In this document: positions 28,521 to 36,475 of the stretch, in pieces
Numbering within the stretch: position 1 is the first letter of the stretch
Layout of the letters: each line of letters opens with the position of its first letter
Assembly (NCBI RefSeq): GCF_026625865.1
Contig: NZ_CP113067.1
Span: forward strand, 1,736,001-1,800,000
DNA: 64,000 nt
Reading direction: 5' to 3'
Source of the DNA: Microbacterium sp. SL75
GTDB taxonomy: Bacteria > Actinomycetota > Actinomycetes > Actinomycetales > Microbacteriaceae
Notes under the pieces: generated by a model
Database searches by the model: none
The model's input: only the letters and a program-made list of their open reading frames with translations
What the model was told of the DNA's origin: nothing
Position numbers and translations under genes: made by a program

Positions 28521-29230
28521 CCGCCCGTGTCAATGTCGACGACGACGTCGTTCCACGCCGCGGCTTCGTCGTCCCACAGCGCAACGACGGCGGATGCCAG
28601 GGCTTCTTCGAGTCCGCCGAGGCTGCGCACGCGGAAGATCACGCCCGCGGCCGACAGCTCCCGCCCCGTATCGCGCGCGGACTTCGCGTACCCCTGTGCG
28701 ACGGCCCGCGTCCACGCCTCGCTCGCCGCTTTCACCGCGGCGTAGTTCGCGCCTCCGGCGAGGGGGCGTACGACGGCGGTCGACGAGACGATGGCGAGCC
28801 GCCCGGCATCCGAGGTGCGCAGGTCGTCGTCGAAGGCGCGGCTGATGTGACGCAGAGCCGTGAACGACCGCAGCAGAACGGCGAGGTCCTCGTCGCTCTG
28901 TCCGGCGAGCCCCCCTCCACCGCGCCAGCCGCCGACGAGGTGGATCACGCCGTCGACGGTCCCGTGGGCGGCGTGCACGCGGTCGCGCAGAGCCGACACG
29001 GCGGCCGGGTCGGTCAGGTCGCACAGCTCCGTCGCCGCCGCGGGCGCGGACTCGGCGGCCTCGCGCAGGCGGGCGGCGTTCGAACCCACGACCACGACCC
29101 GCGCTCCCGCCTCGCCGAGAACGCGAGCACAGGCGCGGCCGGCTGCACTCGTTCCGCCCGCGAGCAGAACGAGTCGCCCGCGTACCCGCTCCCGCGGCTC
29201 GACCGCGGGGTCGGCTGTCACCTCGCTCAT
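28517..29230 (-). CDS. Short-chain dehydrogenase/reductase (SDR)
   Basis: This 237-aa NAD(P)-dependent oxidoreductase has a Rossmann nucleotide loop AGGTSAAG (TGxxxGxG variant, about residues 24-31), the LVGGW segment near the NAG position, a catalytic Ser in SSTAVVRPL, and YAAVK with Tyr-Lys. It starts 8 nt after the stop of the DUF6421 gene on the same strand without a clear ribosome binding site, so it is an operon partner. It converges on the MFS gene with a 4-bp overlap. The substrate is unknown. Its context (DUF6421 plus divergent Lrp regulator) points to amino acid-related metabolism, an inference only. Confidence 0.85.
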   Translation of the reverse strand: MSEVTADPAVEPRERVRGRLVLLAGGTSAAGRACARVLGEAGARVVVVGSNAARLREAAESAPAAATELCDLTDPAAVSALRDRVHAAHGTVDGVIHLVGGWRGGGGLAGQSDEDLAVLLRSFTALRHISRAFDDDLRTSDAGRLAIVSSTAVVRPLAGGANYAAVKAASEAWTRAVAQGYAKSARDTGRELSAAGVIFRVRSLGGLEEALASAVVALWDDEAAAWNDVVVDIDTGG

Positions 29231-29238
29231 CCGGGTGT

Positions 29239-30636
29239 TCAGTCCGTTCCGCGAATTCCCTCGGTCGATGCGATGACGGGACGCATCTTCTTCTCCAGCG
29301 CCTCGAAGAACATCGACAGGGGGAACTCGTCGTCGAGCACCGCATCGGTGTAGCCCTTGGGCAATCCCGCGAGCACCTCATCGGGCAGGCCTCGTGCCCA
29401 CACCGAAGCGGGGTGGGGTGTGACGACCGAGCGCACGAGGTCGTAGGCGGCGAGCCAGTGGGCGACCTTGGGGCGGTCGATCGAGCGCCAGTACAGTTCG
29501 TCGATCGCATCCGCGAGGGCGATGACCGCGGCGGGTACCTCGTCCCAGTCGAAGGCGAGCGAGGTGTCGGTCCAGTGCAGCACGCGTCGCTGATGCAGCC
29601 AGGCGAACAGCAGCTGCCCGCCGAGACCGTCGTAGTTGCGCACGCGAGAGCCGGTGATGGCGAAGCGGAAGATGCGGTCGAAGATCACGGCGTACTGCAC
29701 GAGCTCGGCGTGCTCGAGCATCGCTGCCTCGGCGTCGTCGAGGTCGTCGCGGGCGACCAGGCGCGCCTGCAGCGACACGCACTCGCGAAACGCGGTGAGG
29801 TCGCAGCGCAGTTCTTCGAGCGAGTAGAGGAAGAACGGCATCCGCTGCTTGATCATGAAGGGGTCGAACGGCAGGTCGCCGCGCATGTGCGTGCGGTCAT
29901 GGATGAGATCCCACATCACGAACGTCCGCTCGGCGAGGTCCTGATCGTCGAGCAGACGTGCGGCGGCGTCGGGGAGTCGGAGTTTCGTGATGTCCGCGGC
30001 GGCGCGGGTCACGCGACGGTAGCGTGCGGCCTCGCGGTCCTGGAAGATCGCGCCCCACGTGAACGCGGGAACCTCGCGCATCGCGACGGTCTCGGGAAAG
30101 AGCACGGCCGAGTTGGTGTCGTAGCCCGAGGTGAAGTCGACCAGCCGCAGCGAGACGAAGAGGCGGTTGGTGTACTCGGTCTCGAGCCGCGCGATGAACT
30201 CCGGCCAGATCGCCTCGACGATCACCGCCTCGACGTGCCGTTCACTCGAGCCGTTCTGCGTGTACATCGGGAAGACCACGAGGTGACGAATGCCGTCGAC
30301 GCGGTGCTCCTGCGGGTGGAAGGCGACCAGGGAGTCGAGGAAGTCGGGAACCCCGAGCCCCTCGTCTCGCCAGCGGCGGAAGTCCGTGACGGATGCCGCG
30401 AGGTAGGCCGCGTCGTGCGGGAAGAGGGGCGCGAGCGCCTCGATCGCCGCGGTCAGGTCGTCGAGCAGGGGGGTCGCAGCGGCGATGTCCTCGATGGAGC
30501 CGTCCTTGGCCTGCAGCGCCTGCAGTGCGGTGGCGGCGCCCTTGAGTTTCGCCCAGGCGGGGGTCTGCTCGACCGTATCGACGCCGTGTCCGGCGATCAG
30601 ATCGTCGGCGGCACGGGTAGGCGCGGCGGTGGTCAT
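29239..30636 (-). CDS. DUF6421 family protein
   Basis: This 465-aa soluble protein contains FPMYTQNGSSERHVEAVIVE, GAIFQDREAARY, VMWDLIHDRTHMRGDLPFDP and PFFLYSLEELRCDLTAF. The HDRTHMRGDLPFDPFM and EELRCD segments contain His, Asp and Glu in helical context and could bind a metal, but the fold and reaction are not known to me. The start is the ATG at 30636, because GGAGG (30645-30641) lies 5 nt before it; the ATG at 30648 overlaps that site and is unlikely. It is the first gene of a DUF6421-SDR operon and divergent from an Lrp/AsnC regulator, which probably controls it. Confidence 0.8.
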   Translation of the reverse strand: MTTAAPTRAADDLIAGHGVDTVEQTPAWAKLKGAATALQALQAKDGSIEDIAAATPLLDDLTAAIEALAPLFPHDAAYLAASVTDFRRWRDEGLGVPDFLDSLVAFHPQEHRVDGIRHLVVFPMYTQNGSSERHVEAVIVEAIWPEFIARLETEYTNRLFVSLRLVDFTSGYDTNSAVLFPETVAMREVPAFTWGAIFQDREAARYRRVTRAAADITKLRLPDAAARLLDDQDLAERTFVMWDLIHDRTHMRGDLPFDPFMIKQRMPFFLYSLEELRCDLTAFRECVSLQARLVARDDLDDAEAAMLEHAELVQYAVIFDRIFRFAITGSRVRNYDGLGGQLLFAWLHQRRVLHWTDTSLAFDWDEVPAAVIALADAIDELYWRSIDRPKVAHWLAAYDLVRSVVTPHPASVWARGLPDEVLAGLPKGYTDAVLDDEFPLSMFFEALEKKMRPVIASTEGIRGTD

Positions 30637-30744
30637 GGCATCCTCCATTCGATGCTGTAAATATTCCTGCTGAATGTGGATGCTAACGGAAAACTTACGG
30701 ATCCCGCCAGAGGGGGACTCGCCGCCGCTGATACTGTCGACCGC
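30637..30744. promoter_or_regulatory. Divergent control region, DUF6421-SDR versus Lrp/AsnC
   Basis: This 108-bp interval contains the most AT-rich run nearby (30655-30700). It has an imperfect inverted repeat ATATTC-CTGCT-GAATGT (30661-30676) and a candidate minus-strand -10 TATTTA just inside it. On the plus strand TACTGT (30732-30737) lies 7 nt before the lrp-like ATG. Lrp-family proteins usually bind such AT-rich imperfect palindromes at their own divergent operon. Confidence 0.45.
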
Positions 30745-31233
30745 ATGACCGAGGCCTCCTCCCGCGCTCCTCGCCTCGAGGACTCCGTCGACGCAGCGAT
30801 CGTCCGCGAGATCTCACTCGACGCGCGCGCCACGCTGTCCCACCTGTCGGAGCGCGTCGGCCTCTCGGTCTCGGCCGTCCAGTCGCGGCTGCGCCGGCTC
30901 GAAGCTCGAGGGATCGTGAAGGGCTACCGCCCGATCCTCGATGCCGAGGCGCTGGGGCGGCCGCTCGCGGCTTTCGTCGAGATCACGCCGCTCGACCCCG
31001 CGCAGCCCGACAACGCTCCCGAGCTGCTCGCCCACCTGACGCCGATCGAGGCCTGCCACTCCATCGCGGGCGAGGCGGCGTACATGCTCTTCGTCCGCGT
31101 GCCGACGCCGCGCGACCTCGAGGCGCTCATCCGCGACATCCGCGCCGCGGCCCAGGTGAACACCCGCACGACCGTCGTGCTGCAGACCTTCTTCGAGGCG
31201 CGTCCGATCGAGCCGGCCGACTTCCCGGCCTGA
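30745..31233 (+). CDS. Lrp/AsnC family transcriptional regulator
   Basis: This 162-aa protein has an N-terminal winged HTH (about residues 13-60: DAAIVREISLDARATLSHLS, then GLSVSAVQSRLRRLEARGIV with the recognition helix). A C-terminal RAM/AsnC ligand-binding domain follows (about 70-150: PLAAFVEITPL, ECHSIAGEAAYMLFVRV-like core). Lrp/AsnC regulators sense amino acids or their products. The ATG at 30745 is preferred over 30676 because TACTGT lies 7 nt upstream and the HTH begins at the usual distance. Its divergent position makes the DUF6421-SDR operon its likely target. Confidence 0.9.
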   Translation: MTEASSRAPRLEDSVDAAIVREISLDARATLSHLSERVGLSVSAVQSRLRRLEARGIVKGYRPILDAEALGRPLAAFVEITPLDPAQPDNAPELLAHLTPIEACHSIAGEAAYMLFVRVPTPRDLEALIRDIRAAAQVNTRTTVVLQTFFEARPIEPADFPA

Positions 31234-31326
31234 TCCGCCCTGGCCTCGAAGCTCCTCCCGACGGCCGACACAGATACACCCCGGGGCGGATGCCGTGACC
31301 ACGGCCGCCCGCGTAGCGTGGCGGTG

Positions 31327-32496
31327 ATGTTCGCTCTCCGCCCGCTCACCCGCTACCAGTTGGTCACCGACCTCGGCATCGCCGTGATCTTCTTCCTGGT
31401 GGCGATCGCCATCGAGCTCGTCGCGAGTGCCACCCCGGTCGACAGCGTCGCCGCGTTCTTCGTCGCACTCGCCTTCGCGAGCTCGGTGGGCCTGCGGCGG
31501 CTGCACCCGGGACTCGCCCTGTGCGTCGCGTGGGCAGCCGCCCTCGTGCAGATGGGCTTCGGTCGGCAGCCGTCACCGTCAGACCTTGCGATCTTCGCCG
31601 TGCTGTACACGACGGGCGCGTACGGGACGCGGCGCGTGTTCTGGTTCGGGTTCGGTTCGGCGATCGTCGGCGCGGCCGTGGTGCCGATCTACCTCGTGGG
31701 TCGCGGTCTGCAGGCTCCGCCCAACGGCAACGACTGGTTCGCGGTCATCGCCCTCTTCCTCGCCGCGGGCTTCGCCCTCATGCTGGCCTGGGTCTCGGGC
31801 GCGCTCGTGCGTACGGCGATGCGGGCCGCGGCGAACAGTCGCGCCCAGCGCGCGGCCGAGGCCGAGACGATCGCGGAGCAGGAGCGCGTCCGCATCGCCC
31901 GCGACATGCACGACGTCGTCGCCCACTCCCTGGCAGTGGTCATCGCCCAAGCCGACGGGGCCCGCTACGCCGCGGCCTCGGATCCCCGGGCCACCTCCGA
32001 GGCGCTCACGACGATCTCGTCGACCGCGCGCGCGGCGCTCGCCGACGTTCGGCTCCTTCTCACCCAGCTCCGGCACTCTCAGGCCGAGGGGCCGCAGCCC
32101 ACCCTCGCCGATCTGGAAGTCCTCTTCCAGCGCATGCGTGCCGCGGGCGTCGACGTCCAGGTCGGGGTCGATCCGCTCCCTCCCGGCGAGCCCCCCGCGG
32201 CCATCCAGCTCGCGGTGTACCGCATCATGCAGGAGGCGCTCACGAACGCCCTGCGCCACGGTGTCGACCCGCGCGTGCGCGTCCACCTGGCGTGGTGGCC
32301 CGACCGCGTCGTGGTCTCGGTGCGCAACGCCCGGGCCACGGCATCCGTCCCCGTCCTTTCCAGCTCCGCGCCCGGCGGTCACGGTCTCATCGGCATGCGC
32401 GAACGCGCGCAGCTCGTCGGCGGCCACCTGACGGCCGGACCGGAGTATGGCGAGTTCGTCGTCCGAGCCACCCTGCCGATCGGTGCTGCGCTGTGA
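31327..32496 (+). CDS. Two-component sensor histidine kinase (HisKA_3, NarL/DesK type)
   Basis: This 389-aa membrane kinase has about five hydrophobic segments in residues 10-165. A short coiled linker follows, then the HisKA_3 dimerisation box ARDMHDVVAHSLAVVIAQ with phosphoacceptor His195. The HATPase_c domain shows the N-box MQEALTNALRHG and the G-box GGHGLIGMRERAQLVGG. It has no large extracellular loop, so it probably senses the membrane state or a small ligand. The ATG at 31327 follows TAGCGT (31314-31319) by 7 nt. The response regulator starts 64 nt downstream and is its partner. Confidence 0.92.
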   Translation: MFALRPLTRYQLVTDLGIAVIFFLVAIAIELVASATPVDSVAAFFVALAFASSVGLRRLHPGLALCVAWAAALVQMGFGRQPSPSDLAIFAVLYTTGAYGTRRVFWFGFGSAIVGAAVVPIYLVGRGLQAPPNGNDWFAVIALFLAAGFALMLAWVSGALVRTAMRAAANSRAQRAAEAETIAEQERVRIARDMHDVVAHSLAVVIAQADGARYAAASDPRATSEALTTISSTARAALADVRLLLTQLRHSQAEGPQPTLADLEVLFQRMRAAGVDVQVGVDPLPPGEPPAAIQLAVYRIMQEALTNALRHGVDPRVRVHLAWWPDRVVVSVRNARATASVPVLSSSAPGGHGLIGMRERAQLVGGHLTAGPEYGEFVVRATLPIGAAL

Positions 32497-32560
32497 GCGG
32501 CCGTTCGCCGCGGCAGAGCGGATGCCGAGCCACCCCCGAACCGCGAGAGGAGCCGTCATC

Positions 32561-33211
32561 GTGACCGCCCCCGTCCGCATCGTCCTCGTCGACGATCAAG
32601 CCCTGTTCCGTGCCGGTATCCGCATGGTGATCGACTCCCAGCCCGACCTCGAGGTGGTGGGGGAGGCCTCCGACGGACGCGAGGGCATCGAGGTCGTGCG
32701 AGCGACGCGCCCCGACCTGGTGCTCATGGACGTGCGGATGCCGGTCCTGGACGGGCTCGCGGCCACCGCCGAGATCCTGCGCGAGCCCGACGCTCCGCGC
32801 GTGGTGGTGCTGACGACCTTCGACCTCGACGAGGCCGCGGCTCGGGCCATCCAGGGCGGGGCGAGCGGGTTCCTGCTCAAGGACTCCGAGCCGGAGTTCT
32901 TGTTGTCCGCGGTGCGGACGGTCCACGCGGGTTCCGCCGTCATCGCCGCCGAGGCCACGAGAGAGCTCTTCGCCCACATCGCCGACGGCGGGGGCGGGGA
33001 GCCGGTGCCGGCCGCCTACGGGGCGCTCACCGATCGAGAACGCGAGATCTTCGCACTCGCGGCGGCGGGACTCAGCAACGCCGAGATCGCCGAGCGCGAG
33101 TTCTTGTCCGAGGCCACGGTCAAGACGCACATCAGCCGCATCCTCACCAAGCTCGCCCTGCGCGATCGCGTGCAGCTGGTCGTCTTCGCCTATCGCCACG
33201 GCCTCGCCTGA
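32561..33211 (+). CDS. NarL/LuxR-type response regulator
   Basis: This 216-aa DNA-binding partner of the upstream kinase starts [20 protein letters not shown]. The receiver domain has the acidic pair DD at 11-12, phosphoacceptor Asp57 in LVLMDVRMP, and Lys in FLLKDSE. The C-terminal LuxR HTH is [20 protein letters not shown] plus [17 protein letters not shown]. The GTG at 32561 is chosen because GAGAGGAG (32545-32552) lies 8 nt before it. The genes controlled are unknown; a kinase/regulator pair of this type often regulates a nearby transporter, but none adjoins here. Confidence 0.92.
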   Translation: MTAPVRIVLVDDQALFRAGIRMVIDSQPDLEVVGEASDGREGIEVVRATRPDLVLMDVRMPVLDGLAATAEILREPDAPRVVVLTTFDLDEAAARAIQGGASGFLLKDSEPEFLLSAVRTVHAGSAVIAAEATRELFAHIADGGGGEPVPAAYGALTDREREIFALAAAGLSNAEIAEREFLSEATVKTHISRILTKLALRDRVQLVVFAYRHGLA

Positions 33212-33223
33212 GGCGCTCCCGGG

Positions 33224-33724
33224 TCAGTCGGAGTCGTTCTCGGGGTCGTGCGCCCAGGTGGGGGCGAGTGCCTTGATGCGCGCCGCCCGCCACTGCCACG
33301 TCGCCCACAGCGCCGGCCACAGCGCGGGAGCCGCGGCCCCGCCGATCGTGAGACGCTCTCGCCAGAGCGTGCGGCCGGGCTCTCCCGGAGCCTCCGACAC
33401 CGCCATCTGGTGGTCCCAGACGTCGAGCACCGAGAGCGGCCCGGTCAGCGGAACACCCCAATCGCGGAACACGCGCACGCGCCCGTGCGCGTCGCTGGTC
33501 TCACGGTCGGCGACCGAGATGAGCTGACGCCCGACCGGCAGCAGGCCCGCGACGCTCATCTGCACGGGCACGTCGTCGCCGGACTCGAACGAGGTCGGCA
33601 TCTCGCCGAGGGCCTCCACGTCGAGGAGGGGGCCGTACAACTCCGCCACCGCGCGCGGGGAGTGAAGGGCGCGCCAGGCGGCATCCGGGTCGCAGTCGAT
33701 GACGAACTTCAGCAGGATGCGCAT
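33224..33724 (-). CDS. Hypothetical protein, possibly SRPBCC-like
   Basis: This 166-aa soluble protein begins MRILLKFVIDCDPDAAWRAL. The opening strand followed by an AWRALHSPRAVAELYGP helix looks like the start of a START/SRPBCC ligand-binding fold, and WRERLTIGGAAAPALWPALW near the end would be its long C-terminal helix. I do not recognise a named family. CACGAT (33736-33731) 6 nt before the ATG supports a leaderless start. Its 3' end meets the response regulator tail-to-tail with 12 nt between. Confidence 0.6.
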   Translation of the reverse strand: MRILLKFVIDCDPDAAWRALHSPRAVAELYGPLLDVEALGEMPTSFESGDDVPVQMSVAGLLPVGRQLISVADRETSDAHGRVRVFRDWGVPLTGPLSVLDVWDHQMAVSEAPGEPGRTLWRERLTIGGAAAPALWPALWATWQWRAARIKALAPTWAHDPENDSD

Positions 33725-33805
33725 GAGTCGATCGTGCCCGATCCCGGTGATCGGCGGGCACGGCTTGACGCGGGGAGTCCGTTCCGGGCGTTTTACGATC
33801 GAGGG

Positions 33806-34420
33806 ATGCCGTCTTCTCCCGCCCTCGCGCAGTCCGACTACCAGGTGCGTCTGGATTGGGGACGCGCGGGGCTGGATCGCCTCGCCCCGTCCCACGTCGT
33901 GATCGTCGTGCAGACGCTGGGACTGTCGATGCGCGCACTGGCCGCGACCGAGAACGGCGGGTCCCATCTCCTCGAGGGCGATCCGGCCGCGCAGCTCGCG
34001 CTCGCCGCCGCGAACGAGGGCGCCCACGTCGTCATCGGCGGACTGCGCAACGCGGCCGCCGTCGCGGCCCACGTGCTCGAGGTGCAGCGCGCCCGAGGGG
34101 AGCGCACCAGCATCTCGGTCATCGCCGCCGGCTCCCCAGACGCCGACAGCCTCCGCTTCGCGGTTGAGGACCTGCTGGGGGCGGGTGCCGTCGTCGCCGC
34201 GCTCGGCGACCTGGGCATCGACCACGGCTCTCCCGACGCCGCGGTGGCGGGAGAGGGGTTCCGCGCCCTCGGGGGCGCCGTACGGCACCTGCTGACGGCC
34301 AGTGGGACAGGCCGCGTCCTCGGGGCCGAAGGGGCGCGAGAGGCGGTGCTGGCCGCGGCCGCACGCGATGCGGCATCCGTCGTCCCCGTCCTCCGAGACG
34401 GGATCATCGTCGCCGCCTGA
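33806..34420 (+). CDS. ComB-like protein (2-phosphosulfolactate phosphatase family, divergent)
   Basis: This 204-aa protein resembles the ComB family in overall layout: QVRLDWGRAGLDRLAPSHVV, HVVIGGLRNAAAVAAHV, ISVIAAGSPD and a GxGxVVAAL helix. In ComB proper, the first core strand ends in VDVLRAT-type sequence carrying catalytic Asp and Arg. Here it reads VVIVVQTLGLSMRALAATEN, with Gln at the Asp position and no Arg, so phosphatase activity is doubtful. No coenzyme M pathway genes are nearby, as is usual for actinobacterial homologues. TACGAT (33794-33799) is 6 nt before the ATG. It is convergent with the SprT-like gene over a small hairpin. Confidence 0.65.
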   Translation: MPSSPALAQSDYQVRLDWGRAGLDRLAPSHVVIVVQTLGLSMRALAATENGGSHLLEGDPAAQLALAAANEGAHVVIGGLRNAAAVAAHVLEVQRARGERTSISVIAAGSPDADSLRFAVEDLLGAGAVVAALGDLGIDHGSPDAAVAGEGFRALGGAVRHLLTASGTGRVLGAEGAREAVLAAAARDAASVVPVLRDGIIVAA

Positions 34421-34436
34421 GCCCCTCTAGCGGGGC
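34421..34436. terminator. Short hairpin between convergent genes
   Basis: GCCCC-TCTAGC-GGGGC forms a 5-bp all-GC stem directly after the ComB-like stop and overlaps the stop codon of the SprT-like gene. It is short and has no U tract, so termination is only plausible. Confidence 0.35.
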
Positions 34437-34915
34437 AGCGACGCCGCCAGCCGCGTCGCGCGGCTGATGTCGCGATGCACCCACGACAGTGCGAATCGCG
34501 GATCGAACGACGGAGCGCACTTCGCGCACGAGGTGGGGCGGGTCGCGCGGCGATGACGGTAGGCGACGTGCCCCGCCGGGCACGTGCCCACCCAGGGCGC
34601 GAGTTCGTTCGCGGTCTCGCCGGCGTGCGTCGTGCCGCCGACGTAGCCGAGCCCGCGCGCGGTGCGCTTCCACACCGGACCGTGCCCGGCCGCCGCTCCC
34701 GCGACGGCGTGCGCGACCTCGTGCAGCAGCGTCTGGTGGTTGGTGTCGTCGTCGTAGCGTGCCGAGAGGTACCGCGAGACGCTGATGCGCTTACGGCCGT
34801 AGTCGCACAGGCCCGCGCGCCGCTTGGCGTTGTCGAAGGCGAACGTCCACGAGTCGTCGAGGTGCAGGGCGATCAGCGCCTCTGCCCAGATGCGGACGCG
34901 CTGCAGGTCGGACAT
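34427..34915 (-). CDS. SprT-like zinc metallopeptidase domain protein
   Basis: This 162-aa protein has the HExxH motif in LLHEVAHAVAGAAAGHGP, where HGPxWK is the SprT/Spartan-type continuation. A C-terminal zinc-ribbon-like part follows, with CPAGHVAYRHRR and SCAKCAPSFDPRF. SprT-like domains in eukaryotic Spartan cleave DNA-protein crosslinks; the role of small bacterial members is not established. The ATG at 34915 (MSDLQRVRIW) is chosen because TAGGCT (34928-34923) lies 7 nt upstream; the in-frame ATG at 34945 has no support. It is probably cytoplasmic. Confidence 0.85.
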   Translation of the reverse strand: MSDLQRVRIWAEALIALHLDDSWTFAFDNAKRRAGLCDYGRKRISVSRYLSARYDDDTNHQTLLHEVAHAVAGAAAGHGPVWKRTARGLGYVGGTTHAGETANELAPWVGTCPAGHVAYRHRRATRPTSCAKCAPSFDPRFALSWVHRDISRATRLAASLPR

Positions 34916-34945
34916 GAGCGGAAGCCTAGGTGGGACCGACGACAC

Positions 34946-35476
34946 TCAGCTCGCGACGACCTCGCGCGTGCGCCGACGCTCCGCGGCGTCGATCGCGAGC
35001 AGGGTCGATTCAAGTTGCGCGTCGGTGGCGCCGGCGTTCTGACGCAGGAACAGTGCCTGCTTGAAGTCGCGGCGGGCGGCGTCGAAGTCGCCCTCGTCGT
35101 AATGCACCTTGCCGCGGTGCTGGAGCGCGAAGGCGGCGATGCTCGCCCAGCCCTGGCCCTCGGCCTCTTCGGCGCACATGGTGAGTTCCTGCTCGGCGGC
35201 GGCGTAGGCCCCGCGGCACTGCATGATCGTGGCGTGCAGGATGCGCGCGCGCAGCAGATCGCGACGGGTTCCGGCCATTCGGGCGACGCGCACCGACTGC
35301 TCCGAGATGGCGAGCGCCTCGTCGAATCGATCGAGCACCTTCAGGAGCCAGACCCGCTCGAGCAGGGCGTGGAGGCTGCGCTGGGAACCGATCTCCTCGA
35401 GCCGCTCCGCGCACTCGCGGGAGTCGGTGACCTCTCGCAAGGTATCGGGGTCGTACCCGTGGATGTAGCTCACCAT
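34946..35476 (-). CDS. Tetratricopeptide-repeat-like protein
   Basis: This 176-aa helical protein begins MVSYIHGYDPDTLREVTDSR. It has about three TPR-like helix pairs: LHALLERVWLLKVLDRFDEA, LRARILHATIMQCRGAYAAA and AAFALQHRGKVHYDEGDFDA, each with the alternating small and large residues of TPRs. The last pair is the clearest (DFDAARRDFKQALFLRQNAG). Such scaffolds mediate protein-protein contacts; the partner is unknown. The ATG at 35476 has GAGAGGAG upstream. The 91-nt gap to the spermidine-synthase-like gene suggests possible co-transcription. Confidence 0.7.
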   Translation of the reverse strand: MVSYIHGYDPDTLREVTDSRECAERLEEIGSQRSLHALLERVWLLKVLDRFDEALAISEQSVRVARMAGTRRDLLRARILHATIMQCRGAYAAAEQELTMCAEEAEGQGWASIAAFALQHRGKVHYDEGDFDAARRDFKQALFLRQNAGATDAQLESTLLAIDAAERRRTREVVAS

Positions 35477-35567
35477 CGCTCCTCTCGTTCCGGCAGGACC
35501 TCCAGTCTGCGTCGCCCGGGCGTCGAGCGCCGCAGCGCCACGCGGTCGGGGAGCGAAGACGCGAGGA

Positions 35568-36434
35568 TCATCTCTCGAAGAGGGATGCCGAGGGCTTCGG
35601 CGACGCGGTCGCATCGGCGTCGGTGGCCGTTCGGGACCCGCGCATGAACTCCTCGATCTCGGCGCCCTGGGCGACTTTGGCCGGGTGGGGCCCGGCCGCC
35701 ATGAGACGCGGGAGCCATTCGACCGGCAGCGGGGCGGCGGAGGCGGCGACCACGAGGTTGCCGAACCTGCGCCCCTTGAGCACCTGCACCTCGGCGAGGA
35801 CGATGACCTCGGGCAGCACGTCGCGGATGGTGGCGACCTGACGGCGGGCGAAGGCCAGCCCCGGACCGTCGGACACATTGACCAACAGCACCCCGTCCGC
35901 CGCCAGCAGCGCCGCCGCCTCGCGGTAGAACTCCACCGTGGTCAGATGGGCCGGGGTCTGGGCGCCGGAGTACACGTCGCTCACCAGCAGGTCGACGGCG
36001 CCGGTGAGTCCGGCGGGCAGCCTCGACAGCCCCGCCCGCGCGTCGCCGATGCGCACGCGCACCGAGGCACCGCGCGGCAGCGGCAGGTTCTCGCGCACGA
36101 GATCCCACAGCGCGGGTTCGAGCTCGATGACCTGCTGACGCGAGCCCGGTCGGGTCGCCTCGACGTAGCGCGGCAGGGTGAGCGCGCCCGCGCCGAGGTG
36201 GACCGCGGTGAGCGGCTGCCCCGGCATCCGGAGTCGATCGATCACGGCGCCCATGCGGGCCACGTACTCGAAGTGCAGGTGCGTCGGATCGTCGAGGTCG
36301 ACGTGCGACTGGGGGGTGCCGTCGACGACCAGCTCCCACCCCGAGACGAACCCCGAGGGCGAGACGCGCGCGAGAGAGCCGTCCGACAGCCGCGCGGTGG
36401 GGGCGTCGTCGGGTTCGATGCGCATGCGGGCCAT
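35568..36434 (-). CDS. Spermidine synthase-like SAM-dependent transferase
   Basis: This 288-aa protein has the class I methyltransferase/SpeE fold: TAVHLGAGALTLPRYVEATR (SAM-type glycine motif), an acidic residue in QVIELEPALWDLV, RIGDARAGLSRL and LLVSDVYSGAQTP. The polyamine-specific DxxD[ST]xD motif of true spermidine synthases is replaced by VSDVYSGAQT, so aminopropyl transfer is unproven; many such actinobacterial proteins are annotated only as spermidine-synthase-like. TAGCGT (36446-36441) is 6 nt from the ATG. Its promoter interlocks with that of pxpA, which starts 41 bp away on the other strand. Confidence 0.75.
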   Translation of the reverse strand: MARMRIEPDDAPTARLSDGSLARVSPSGFVSGWELVVDGTPQSHVDLDDPTHLHFEYVARMGAVIDRLRMPGQPLTAVHLGAGALTLPRYVEATRPGSRQQVIELEPALWDLVRENLPLPRGASVRVRIGDARAGLSRLPAGLTGAVDLLVSDVYSGAQTPAHLTTVEFYREAAALLAADGVLLVNVSDGPGLAFARRQVATIRDVLPEVIVLAEVQVLKGRRFGNLVVAASAAPLPVEWLPRLMAAGPHPAKVAQGAEIEEFMRGSRTATDADATASPKPSASLFER

Positions 36435-36440
36435 GCCCCC

Positions 36441-36469
36441 ACGCTAGGCCCTCCGGGCGGCGGTACCGT
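36441..36469. promoter_or_regulatory. Interlocked divergent promoters, spermidine-synthase-like gene and pxpA
   Basis: TAGCGT (36446-36441, minus) and TACCGT (36464-36469, plus) are separated by exactly 17 bp. Each therefore sits at the -35 position of the other, and each is 6 nt from its start codon. The two promoters cannot be used at the same time, which suggests reciprocal expression. Confidence 0.5.
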
Positions 36470-36475
36470 GGCCGC

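Noticed and set aside
29239..30648. ATG at 30648 as the start of the DUF6421 gene
   Set aside because: That ATG overlaps the GGAGG that serves the ATG at 30636 with ideal 5-nt spacing.
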